NCBI RefSeq assembly: GCF_007655135.1
Contig: NC_045132.1
Location: 26,096,354-26,160,353, forward strand
Length of the DNA: 64,000 nucleotides
Source of the DNA: Punica granatum
Lineage: Eukaryota > Streptophyta > Magnoliopsida > Myrtales > Lythraceae
Direction: 5' to 3'
How positions within the stretch are numbered: the first letter of the stretch is position 1; every line of letters begins with the position of its first letter. Below are positions 27,761-39,590 of the stretch, in pieces. The notes beneath the pieces are model-generated. The model made no database searches and was not told where the DNA came from. It saw only the letters and a list, made by a program, of their open reading frames with translations. A program made the translations under genes and the position numbers.

Positions 27761-29258
27761 AGCAGAAAAATAATTAATGTACAATAAAATCAAATTTCAA
27801 TTTTTAGTAAATTACTTCAATTCTTACTAAATTTCATACTAATTAAATTATGCATATTTTAAAATAAATTACGCAAGTTTCAAAATAATTACAAAATTTT
27901 TGTAGTTATACTGATTTCAAAGAGTTCTATTTAATTTTTTTAATAAAACACTTGATTTTTGCTTGAATAATTAACAATTTATTTGATTATATATATATAT
28001 ATATATATATATATGGTACTATCTTTTTATTAATCGCAGCGTAGGATGTTCCTAAACATCCTACCAAACCATTGGAGTCGTAAGTCAGAGCATACTCGCG
28101 AGGGGACAGCATGCGCCATCTGTTCATCCACTTCATAGGTTACGATATAACTTACCAGCTAATTAAGTATCTTCCTAGGAAAAAAAAATTTATTTTCTCT
28201 TTTTTTAAAATAAATTACGTATCTTCATTAAAGCTAAAAAAGTATATATATATATATATATATATATGAGTACATTCATCCGAGATCAAAAAACAAATTC
28301 AACAGCAATTCACTCTCTCTGCCGTGCTTGCTCTGTAGAGTGGATTGACGTTATTGCGTGAGTGCTGCTTAATTAATAAGTGCACATCGTACATGATATG
28401 GACATTCTAGGAAACAATAACGTACATCATCAACTTTTCTTCTCCATTACATATATATATATATAGAGAGAGAGAGATAGAGATTACTGTTGAAGGGAGA
28501 AATTCATTGATCGAGGACGAGGACTAAATTATCCAGTTCCTGTTATCCTAATTTTCTCTTCCTTTCTTCTTGCGTTCATGCGATAACATCACTGAGCGTC
28601 AGCCGATCCCCCTGTTTCTTCTTCCTGGTACCTATGCTTGCTAGATGTGAATATGGGAATATATGGCGGCTGATGGAAAGTCGAAACGGATCGGGGAGGC
28701 TGCCAATTTTTTTTTACTAATTTTATATAATTAAAAAAATGACTTTTCTTTCACCCAAAAGGGGCAAAAAAAAAACAGAGACTTTGCCTTATAACATAAT
28801 GGGGCATGGAGACACATATATACGGTTGCTATTTAGCTGGCTTTTTCCAAATAAATAAATCCACGTGTTTTTGGCTGGTGTACGTTCCTATTCAGGGACC
28901 GCATATATATGGCCGTGTATGAGTTAAATAATTCTTTTAGTTTTTTTTTTTTTCAATATAAAGGAGATTCATGAGCTAATAAAATAGAATAGATTTTTTT
29001 GTTGGACTTTAGGAATATAATAAAAACAATCCAAACGTTAAATTATCGAGGAGGGCATTAAGAGCACGTCCAATTAGAGGGTGACAAGTCCCAAATTTGA
29101 ATGACCTATTCTGATGTCACATGGACTTTTACGTCAGATAAATTGAGAAAGAGAAAAAGGACCCGTTCAAGAGGGCGAAACTTGGGTCCCATTTTTAAAT
29201 TTCATGAATGCGAAGCCCACCCTTTCTAATATATTTATTTATAAATTCTTCTCTTCTG

Positions 29259-29303
<45 letters not shown>

Positions 29304-32300
29304 AAAAGGTGGCTTATAGCAGTGGGCAATGGGGGATCCGTGCGAGCCAAATGACGTCGTGCCTAAAAATGGGACTGGACCCATGTTGGACCGGCGCTTC
29401 AATGGGGGGGCAGCCCATTTCGTTGACGTGGCCTGAAATCACTAAACGAATTGTAGATAGTAAGTCATTAAACAAACATCTTTTTGGCAATAAAACCGCA
29501 TTGAATTAGAAACGGTTCAAGAGGTTTAGGTTCTTTTTTGTTCAATCTGATGCAGTTTGACAGTTCAATTCCATTTTTTGTTTTTTTTACACCCCTACTT
29601 TGCACACGTGGAAGATAAAATCGCGTGAGGCGACCTAATTTTTTCTTTTAAAACTATGCTAGATTATGCAAAAAAAGATTAAAATAAAGTGCTATAATTC
29701 TCCAAATAGACGTTGTATGTGCAGTCGGCCATCTTTTCCAAATGGGGTGTCATGTAAGTTTTGTTGCATTTTTGTAAGAAATATCAGCATTGTGCTATAT
29801 GATGAAAAATTCAAAATTTTCATGTTTTTAGTGAAATTAAAGCAAATTACACCGTCTCGTAAAACCACTCAATTACTTATAGAAATTAGACTTCAATTAA
29901 TATTTATAAATTTACTGACAAGACTGAGTGACTCCTTAAATCGTATAACGCAATTTTTCGATTTATCCTAAGTAACCGCCCCATGGGGGTGATGAAATCA
30001 CACATCAGACGTCATATTATGAAAATGGGTTAACCGCCCTACATAGTGGAGTGGTACGGTCAATCATCATGGCTAAAGTTTATTATTATATATACATGTG
30101 CCCATTGATAGACCGACTATTGAGAAAACATTGTACTTTATTATTTAGTATATTAGTTACTCTCTCTGTCCATGACAATATTCTCATTATTTCTTGGGGC
30201 AATAATGAAAGTGGAAATAGACTCGCATTACATAGAATATAATGACCATTCTTATGGATTTATATTTCACTATATTTGGTTCATGCGTCTTCATTGTAAT
30301 CGAAAAAAAATGAACAATCTTATAATAATATATAAAATCTTAAATATGATATAATGTTTCGATGCGAACGCGAATTCTAAAGCCTTTAATTCCACGTAGA
30401 TTAAACATTTAATTTCAGTTAAATAAATTTACTATATTCTATTTGTATTAGATTCAACGAATGTACGATATTTGTCCATATTATATGCATATAGTAATAT
30501 ATTTATATATATAATTATGAATTTTCTTAAAATATTAAAAGTCTTTTGAATTGTTAGAAAGAATTTCTTAAAATTCATGATTTTTTTTTCAAGTTCAATG
30601 TACTGAATTCCCGATAAATACAAAACGAAATTCTTTTTATCCGTCAAACTCTACTCATTTTTTCTTTTTTTTACAGCCTAACCTATTCTCGACATCTCCC
30701 ACTTTTCATTTGCACAACATTTTATTACATAATTATTGTCTCTATAATATATATCATTCGCTCCATACGACTAAAATACATATGGTTGGCCATCATGATT
30801 TTATCTATATGACTCACTCATAATTTTTGCCTCCCTATAACTTATGTCATTGGTTTGATACGACTAGAATATACATATTTATTGTTACTAATTTGCTTCT
30901 CCAACCGATTATCAACTGTTGCAGGAAGCTGTGCTCATAGATGGATATATGGTTCAACCTTCTCACATATTCAGAGGGGCCAATGGATGTGTTGACGCTC
31001 TTGCCAAGATGTCACCAATTAGTAGTACTAGATTAGTAGATTTAGCTCCTACAGTCCTACTTCGGTATTTCAGTTGCATGTTTTAGATGCGAATGAGAAC
31101 TGTTATCCCCGTTATGTAGCTGATTATATCAGCAAGAACATTTGAGTGATTGATCGAATGAGGCTTTATTTACCAAAACAGAACAGGATACATATTTATT
31201 CGTCTTCATGATTTTACTTACGCGGGTCACTCAAAATTTTGTAAAGCTTTTTTTTTCCCTAAATAAATGATACTTTATAATGTTTATCATGTCTATATGA
31301 CAAGTTATATATATATATTCATTTATGTGTCACATATGTTGATTGCTATTTTCGTCAGGGAAATGACAACATATTACCGCACCCACGAGTATCAAATAGT
31401 AAATTATTAATACTATTATTGATCCGGCCAATCTAATAAACTATAAGTAAAGTTGGCTCAAACCAAGGTGTATATATCGAAAAAAGGAAAAAAAAGAAAT
31501 AGCCATACTTATTCTTCTTACTTTTATAGAACATAAACCGTTTCATTTTGAATTATTATCATTATTATTGTCGTTGTGGCTGTGGTTGTTGTTGTGGTTG
31601 TATTTCACCTCAATAAGGAGGCCCGGTCGAAATTATACGGACGTTATATTTCTATTCTGATCCGCATACCAAATTTCTAATCAATACGAAAGCCTATACT
31701 TTGACTTGACCTCTCAGCATATACTATGCTGATCCAATGCAACATTCTTAGCTTTAGCTTGGCAAAGTGGGTCCTGGAATTCGACTTCTCGAGCAAATTC
31801 ATACCGTAACTTCTCCGGTGCCTCTATCTTGCTGCTTAGGTTTAGCTTTACATTTCATCCCGCCGTTCGGGTTGTGCCTGACTGACCAAATTGAGTTCGT
31901 GATGGAGCAAGCATGCATCGGCTGTGTCCTGGGCTGCATGGAATCCCGAGTTTTATATCCTTCTAACAATTTATATATCCCTTTGGGTCAGAATACTCAA
32001 TCCCACGCATGATGTGTCAATACTTTCTTCATGCATAAAAAGATGTGTATTGTCCTTAAACAATGTCTCATATTTGAGTCTTAAGAGTGGAAAAAATCTA
32101 CCATTAGGAGAGATTTATCCTTAGTTGGTCGATTCGATTCGAACCTCAATTAGTTACGGTCCATTAAGCTTTTCGTATAGTGTACACAGCAAAAATGTAT
32201 ATATAAACGCGTTCTCTAATTATATTCTCATTTAATTGTTGCGCAGGACGTAAGTAGACATTAAGTACATGACGTTATAAAATAAATCTTCAAATAAGAT

Positions 32301-32575
32301 ATAATATGGTCATGCTCGATCGTTCTGACATTATTCATCGCCAATCCAAACACGATAAAGAATTAAATCCCAGCAAAATCAATTAAAAACACAGATATTC
32401 TAAAAAGAATTTTTTTTTTTAAAAGGAGAACATCTTTGCTACTTGCAATCAAACTTAAAGCGCCATATTGGCGTGGATTCGTGCTTATTGTGACCAGAAA
32501 TTTGTTTCCATCCGATCAGCTGTTCCTAGTCCCACATAGATTCTTCTAAGCCACTAGGAGGATCTGCCCGCAGTA
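27761..32575. other. Gene-free spacer between NAC copies 1 and 2
   Basis: A/T-rich DNA with (AT)n tracts near 27989-28014, 28246-28266 and 29264-29290. From about 29900 rightward it is recognisably similar to the spacer right of 36190, so it belongs to the duplicated segment that carries NAC copies 2 and 3. It also contains a LINE RNase H fragment at about 30919-31020. I find no intact gene. Confidence 0.65.
30919..31020 (+). pseudogene. Fragment of a LINE-type RNase H domain
   Basis: One frame reads a short peptide containing SHIFRGANGCVDALAKM, which matches the HxxREaNxcADxLA motif at the end of the RNase H domain of plant non-LTR retrotransposons. The frame is short and no reverse transcriptase is nearby, so this is a relic. 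It is absent from the sister unit of the segmental duplication, suggesting a later insertion or loss in the sister. Confidence 0.7.
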
Positions 32576-33529
32576 TCAAACTTTCGGGGTTCTTGACACA
32601 TTCACCATCCTCCCTTTCTGATGAATTGGCCTCAGCACCCCGTGTCTGTCCAGGTTAGCCTCCACCGGGCGGCGATCAAATGCCCGGAAGGCTCCCGATA
32701 CCACATAGACACGGCACACAGTGAACTCATGCCTTAACTGCAATAAGGTTCCGTCAAAAACATTATTTTGTGTTCAGTAAATGATCAGATATATATTATT
32801 TAATTAGGACATATAAAACAAAACAGTTACCAATGAAAATTTTTTTATAAATAAACTTGGCTAACTTAAGTATATATCTGCATGCATGCATGAGTATTCT
32901 ACACGTACGTACGTTTAACGCTTTATATACATATATACATATATTAAAATATCAAAAAGAAAAATGTGTATGGACCCTGTGGACGGCTGGAGAATTGGAA
33001 GGGTGATGAGGAGGCATTCTATCAATGGCTTTGTACTCATTCATCTTCCATTTGGTTTTTCTTCCCGTAGGAGCTTTCCCCAAGTAGAAAACCATCGACC
33101 TCTTCACCCCGATCACTTGGTGATCCGATGAGTAGACATAGCCTGGTGATCCCGTGGCCTTCCAGTATCCCAAATCTGTGCTCCTGCTGAGCCTCCCTCC
33201 CCTTGCTTCATTTTCTTGCCTCGGCACAAAGAAGAACCACTGCTCGGTATCTCCTTGGCACTGGTCTCCCGCTAGTTCTACAAACATAAATTACGATAAA
33301 TTAATTTTTGTAAAAATACAGAAACATCGATCAGCTTTGTTCTAGCAATGGAATAAATATTACGTGGGAGGTTCCATGGCTCTTTTTCATAGATGTGGAT
33401 GACAGGAATAACACGACGCATGCCTTCAGGGTTTCGACCCTCTAGCTGGTTGAGCAAAAAGAATGAGACCAGCTCTTCTTCCGTAGGGTAGAAACGGAAA
33501 CCTGGCCGCAATGGCTGCTGCTCCGCCAT
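32576..33529 (-). CDS. NAC transcription factor, NAC090 type, copy 2 with frameshifted tail
   Basis: Three exons on the minus strand: 33529-33364, 33277-32976 and 32737-32576. They sum to 630 bases, giving 209 aa. The NAC domain is intact ([39 protein letters not shown]) and intron positions equal those of the other copies. In exon 3 the sequence follows copy 3 up to FDRRPVEA and then lacks one base at about 32663, so the last 27 or so residues are in a different frame and end at a TGA at 32576. The old frame can still be followed further but carries a TAG at 32528-32526 in place of the Trp codon of the conserved WDWEQL end. The gene may still give a DNA-binding protein without its normal C-terminal region. 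Confidence 0.88.
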
Positions 33530-34330
33530 TTCAGGTGCTTCTCCTCTCGGTCTCGGCTCAAGAATAAGGATATATATATAACATCTAGGGAGAGAGAGGA
33601 GGAAGAGGAAGAGGTCAGACCATGCCGAGTGGGGATTAACATATGAAAACAATGAAAATCCAGAGTATAGGAAAGAGCGTCTTGGAAATTTTCAGACCGC
33701 GTTTCTCGGAAATAAAAGTTTACAGTGTGTGAACCATCGGATGTTATCAGCTGGCAAATACAGGATCAAAAACCATTCTACGGTGAAATGACTTTTCGGT
33801 CATTAAAAAATTATATATAATTAGCGGGAATCTTACTATACTAAAAGAGATTTGTAGTCGTTACACCATAAAGATTTATGCCCAGTAATCTGAACTCAAT
33901 GGTCTCCATCAGATAATCTTTTCTTCTTCTCGATATCTCATCTGCTATATGTATATTAGAGCAGTAAAACTTTTGTTATCTGTCCGTCCCCACTCCGCCG
34001 ACCTTGGGGGGGAATCCTAGGTTCTTTACCACATTTTCGATTCGATGAAATGAAATTCGAATAGGAATAATAATGACATTCTTTTCTTTTCTTTTCTTTT
34101 CTTTTTCTTGTTTTGATAACAAGAGTATTTTGACTTGGTCCAACTAATTTCACATGAATCACAGTATAAATTAATTGTATTTTGTGGAGGGAACTTATTA
34201 CATCAATATTTATTGATTAGATTTCATTAGCTACAAATTAATTATTCGAGAGATGCATACAGTTAAAATTTAAATAATGAAGGTTCCACAGAAAGAAATT
34301 AGATAATGGAAGGAGTAAATAGGGAGAGAC

Positions 34331-34364
<34 letters not shown>

Positions 34365-37300
34365 ACAGCATCTAAAACTCAATCTGGCCCGTGGGCTGTC
34401 ACGATCCATGAGTGGCCCAGCCCAGCAAGGGAAGCCCAACTCAGTTTTTTCGATTTACTCGTTTAGTAGCGCGTGTTATGCAGAACCGGGAACGGCATGT
34501 GAAAGATATGATCTCACAAGGAGACACTGGCAGTCGTTTCATAATCTTGTAAAAACTTTTGGATTTTGCTTTCTCTTTTTAATATTTATTCTATTCAATT
34601 TTTATCGAATACAAAAATAATTTTGCAGATTCACAAAGAGAGCATGGCAGTTGTTTCATAATCTTGCAAAAACTTTTGGATTTTGCTTTCTCTTTTTAAT
34701 ATTTATTCCATTCAATTTTTATTGAATACAAAAATAATTTTGCAGATTCACAAGGAGAGTATGGCAGTTGTTTCATAATCTTGCAAAAACTTTTGGATTT
34801 TGCTTTATCTTATTAATATTTATTCCATTCAATTTTTATTGAATACAAAAATGAAAAGAAAGAAAATTTTTTTATTAGACACTATTGAAATATTTTTTTC
34901 CCATTTTTTGCTTGCTTCGTCTTTTAATGATTTACTTTATTATATTGTTTATTCTATTCAATTTTATTGAAAAAAAAAAGAAGAAGAAGAAGGAAAGTTT
35001 GTTTTATCTGACACTTTTAAAATATTTTTTTCCCTTTTAGCTCGCTTTATCTTTTTAAAATTTTAATTTATTATATCATTGACTATTTATTAGGCCCATA
35101 GTCCGTCGTAATAGAAAAAAATTGAAAATTAGCAATTAAGCATCATTGGACTTGGTCTCTTAATTTTCAAATAAAGCAACCGTACGTACGTTCAATTATT
35201 ATAGTCAGTTTCTTAGTGGAGAGAAAATGGTCGACTCACGTCATTTGCATTTTATAAGCAAATATGATATCCCCTTATATTATCCAACAAGAGGATGAAA
35301 ATATTAAAGGGAAAAAGAAAAGACTAAGGTCTCGTGTCGCTTTTGGCCCAGTGGTATGAATAGACAATTGCCTCGCGTCAATGTACAAGTCCACTTTAAG
35401 TCAATGTGGATGGCTTGCTTTTAATTCCAACTGGGAGATGAATTAGTTAAGATATATGTTGTATGGGAAATTTTTTGGCGATCATATTTTGTTACTTAGC
35501 ATGAGAAAACACTAATCATATTATAACAAATGACAGTATTCATTATTCGAATAACTGTTATAATTGTCTTTTTTTTTTGGTAAAGGTCGTCATTGTCTTT
35601 AATTATGACAATCTTATTAATTCTTCTTTGCCGTATCATTACGAGGTATGATATGTTTTTCGTAGGATATTTTGCATTTAGTAATGAAGCGGAGTTTAAC
35701 TCAACTTCATTTCAAACATAAATATATATATATATATATAGAGAGAGTTGTAATGATGGTTAAGAAAAAGTATGAGTGAGAATTAATTATATTAAATAAG
35801 AAGAAAAGTGAAAAAAATAATGATTATATTGTTGAATTGATGAAAAATTGAGTGGAGCGAAATAATTTATTATTAAAAAATTTAATTGTAATAATGATGA
35901 TAAGAAATGTATGTAAGAATTTATTATAAAATAGAACTAAAAAATAAAATAGTAGCGATTATGTTGTTGAATTTGGAAAAAATGAAGTGAAGTGGAATTG
36001 AAATGGAGGTATACTCCATTCCCAAACCGAGTTGGTCGACCGAACATGACCTGACCATCATTTGAAAGGACATTAAAAAATTTCTAACATTTCAAAATTT
36101 AGTAAACAAGTCGACTACTTTAAGAAATAATTAGGCTTTACTATTAAAAAATTTAATGGCAAGATAAAGTTTGTCCTTAATTCCTATCATGTAATTTTTC
36201 GATTTGTCCTAAGTAACCGCCGACATCAATCATAATGTGAATGGGTTGACCGCCCCATGTAATTGAGTCATAAGGATGAAATTTTAGTTTTATCAGTAAA
36301 AAATAAATAAATGAAAAACGTTACTCTCATAATTTTAAAAAATAAAGTATTTAATGTCACTTCCCTTCGACAAATGCACTCCAAAAAATCGAACTTATAT
36401 CCTTCTCCTTACAAGGATTGATGTTTCTCGTTAAACCAACATTTATTGGTTTATTAACTATATATGCAACTGATGACGAATAATTGACAAAACTTTGTAC
36501 TTTATTTTTTTAATAATTAATTAGTCTCTCTGTTAATTGATAATATTCTCATTATCATTTGGGGCACTAAATGAAAATGGAAACTAAATTGATCTGTATC
36601 AGAGTGAACATAAATTACAAAAATTATATACTGATCCGAATCTAATTACCATTTCATTTTTATTATATTATTGTTATTGTATTTTGGAGGCCCAATCCAG
36701 ACCATAGAGACATTATTTCTATTCTGATCCGCAAGTAATTTATAATATGGTATTAACTATTAACTGCCTAGAATTCTCAAATACTATGCTGATCCAAGAC
36801 AACACGCTTTCTAGATCGGCAAAGTGGGTCCTCAAATTCGACGTACATCTCGAGCAATTTCATATACCGTAACTTCTCCGGTGCCAATGCCTCTCTTGCT
36901 GCTTAGCTTTAGCTTGACATTTCATCAGGCCCCCACCCGGTTGTGTCAAAATCGTCAATCCTTGACGTGTCAATACTTTCTTAATGCATATAAAAAGGAT
37001 GTGTGTTGCCTATATATAAACGAGGATTTGTATACTGTGAATGGAGAGACAATTCGTTATGGATGAGGTTTATTCCTTAATTGATTTACCTTGCTCCAAC
37101 CTGAATTATTCGGAACCCGTTAGTCATGCTGTTCAAGGGGGAAAAGAAACCAAAAAAAAAGAAAGAAAAAGGTGCATGGAACGCGTTTTGCAATTCAAAG
37201 TTCTCATTTAACTTTAACTCAGGAAGTGAGTGTAGAGAGTGAGTACAGGACATTAAAAACATAAATCTTGAAATAATTAATCTGGTCGTGGTCGATCTTT

Positions 37301-37501
37301 CCGACATTACTTATCACCTAATAATCCAAACATGGATAAAGAATTTAAAGCCAAATCAATTGAAAACATAAATATTCTAAAAAGGACTAATCCAGAAAAA
37401 TAACAAGAAAATTTAGAAATATCTTCGGCCTTTGTTGCTTGCAATTAAACTCTTTGGAGAGCCATGTTGGACGTGGATTCATGCTTAGCGTCACAAGAAC
37501 T
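33530..37501. other. Spacer between NAC copies 2 and 3
   Basis: The left end is the NAC copy 2 promoter. Then come a (GA)n tract at about 34332-34361, a 117-bp tandem repeat array (34512-34860), A/T-rich DNA, and from about 36190 the right unit of the segmental duplication leading to the 3' end of NAC copy 3. No gene is supported. Confidence 0.6.
34512..34860 (+). repeat. Tandem array, three units of about 117 bp
   Basis: Three consecutive units begin at about 34512, 34629 and 34746. Landmarks recur at a period of 117: GGCAGTYGTTTCATAATCTT at 34529, 34646 and 34763, followed each time by AAAACTTTTGGATTTTGCTT and TTCAATTTTTATYGAATAC. Weaker, shorter echoes continue to about 35090. Confidence 0.9.
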
Positions 37502-37778
37502 TTAGGGCCATTCGAGCTGCTCCCAGTCCCACCGGAATTCTTCGAAGCCACTAGGAGGATCTCCCTGTCTCGAACTTTCAGGGTTCTGCACATGTTCGCC
37601 CTCCTCCCCTTCTGATGCGTTGGGCACAGCAGCAGGTGTCTCTCCGGGAGTAGCCTCCACCGGGCGGCGGTCGAATGCCCGGCAGGCTCCCGATGCCACG
37701 TACACTCGGCACACAGTGAACTCATGCCTCAACTGCAATGCTTCAAAAAAAAAACATTTTCAATTTAATTAGTGCGTG

Positions 37779-37812
<34 letters not shown>

Positions 37813-39194
37813 GGATAATATAAAACAAAACAATGCAAATTTTTATTTAAAAAAAAAGTTGGCTTACTTAAAGCATCTACATGCATATATATATATATAT
37901 ATATTAATGCTAATATATATAGAATTTTCCACACACATATTTATATATAATAGTAAAAAAAAGAAAGTGTCCATATGCATTCCTTAAGTACATGTGCACG
38001 GACCCTGTGGGCAGCTTGAGAATGGGATGGGTGATGGGGAGGTATTCTATCAATGGCTTTATACTCGTTCATCTTCCATTTGGTTTTCCTTCCCGTAGGA
38101 GCTTTCCCTAAGTAGAAAACCATTGACTTCTTCATCGCGATCACTCGGTGATCCGATGAGTAGACATAGCCTGGCGACCCGGTGGCCTTCCAGTATCCCA
38201 AAGGCGTGCCCCTATTAAGCCTCCCTCCTCTGGCTTCGCTTTTCTGCCTCGGCACGAAGAAAAACCACTGCTCGGTATCTTCTTGGCACCGGTCCCCCGC
38301 TAGCTCTACAAAATATATAGAAATTTTATAAAAAATAATAATTTTATGGAAATATGGAAACATCGATCCGCTTAGTTCTAACAGTGATATAAGTATTACG
38401 TACGTGGGAGGTCCCATGGCTCTTTTTCATAGATGTCGAGGACTGGAATAACACGATGCATGTCATCCTGGTTTTGACCATCGAGCTGGTTGCGCAAGAA
38501 GAACGATGCCAGCTCTTCTTCGGTAGGGTAGAAACGGAAACCCAGCGGTGGTGGCTGCTCGTCTGCCATCACAGCTGCTTCCTCGAATCGGTCTTGGCTC
38601 AGAGAAAGGATATATGTATTACATATATATATATATATATACACACATATATATATATATATGGAGAGGGACGATGAAAAGGAAGGAATCAGACCATTCC
38701 GAGTGGACTAATGAAAAGGAAGAAAATCTGGGCGTGGGAAGAACTTCTTGGAAAGTTTCTTACGCGTTTCCGGGAGAAAAAGAGTTTCGAGTGGCGCCCA
38801 CCATATCTTACTGATTTAGCTAGCAAACAAAAGAGATGAAGGAATTCTTAGGGTACAATCATGTTACCATGCAATTACATTGGTGATTGAAAAAGAATAC
38901 ATAAAATAACCAGGATTAGTTCAAGTCGGATTCGCCTCTGGTTCTTTTAAGTAAAATATCAATTGAAATTTGGATATTATGAATAGAAAAAAATTATTGT
39001 GAGATATTTACTATTTAGTAAGTCGATTCAGTTCGAACTAAATTATTCAATACTTATTGCACTTATGAATATTAGGATACACAAAAAAAAGATAAGTAAT
39101 GAGGAAGGGGATTATGTGTAATGACACACGCTCTCATGTAAAAATTAAGAGATTTCCAATCAATTCTAGTTTGGTTTTCTTGTGCCTGTCTATG

Positions 39195-39233
<39 letters not shown>

Positions 39234-39590
39234 TTTTTTATGGTAACCGGAATGAAAACAATAAATCCTACGACATTGAAGGTGATTATACCATGTGGAT
39301 AATTACCCGATAATTAATTCTTTTCTTGCGACTAAACCTTTATGTTTTTTAATTACTACGTATATAATACGATGATACGAATTTTTGAATGGAATGGAAT
39401 CATCACATAAATTAATTGTATTTTGTGTAGTGATTCCAATTTATTCTCCTTTCATTAATTCCATCTTATTATAATATACAAATATTTATTGACTAGATTT
39501 TATTGGCTACAGATTAATTATAGTCAAAGAAGTTGCATGCAATTAAAATTACACAACGAAAGTTCCACACAAAAAAGTTTGTCGACAATT
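36190..39590. repeat. Segmental duplication, right unit (carries NAC copy 3)
   Basis: Colinear with 29900-34310, as listed for the left unit. This unit is about 1 kb shorter, mainly because the left unit has gained or kept extra sequence between 30220 and 31640, including the LINE fragment. Confidence 0.88.
37502..38569 (-). CDS. NAC transcription factor, NAC090 type, copy 3
   Basis: Three exons on the minus strand: 38569-38404, 38305-38004 and 37732-37502. They sum to 699 bases, giving 232 aa. This is the most canonical copy. The NAC domain has [49 protein letters not shown] and KTKWKMNEY, and the C-terminus keeps the NAC090 ending WDWEQL followed by EWP. Length equals the Arabidopsis protein within a few residues. 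A plant-specific DNA-binding activator or repressor of the nucleus is expected. Upstream (38621-38662) is a long (AT)n tract in the leader or promoter region that may affect expression. Confidence 0.95.

Larger units (their letters stand above)
29900..34310. repeat. Segmental duplication, left unit (carries NAC copy 2)
   Basis: Ordered blocks in this unit reappear in the same order about 5-6 kb to the right: about 29915 matches 36195 (TTTTTCGATTTRTCCTAAGT), 30165 matches 36530, 31646 matches 36713 (TTTCTATTCTGATCCGCA), 31760-31870 matches 36815-36935 (TACCGTAACTTCTCCGGTGC), 32018 matches 36966, 32260-32405 matches 37250-37388, the NAC genes match, and 34200-34300 matches 39490-39575. Both units are diverged and carry separate insertions. 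Confidence 0.88.

Noticed and set aside
29204..29509. 101-aa plus-strand frame with a poly-Ile/Tyr stretch
   Set aside because: It runs through an (AT)n microsatellite and has no further support.
35335..35420. tRNA-like GGCCCAGTGGTATGAATAG stretch
   Set aside because: No acceptor stem or anticodon arm can be folded and no B box is at the right distance.
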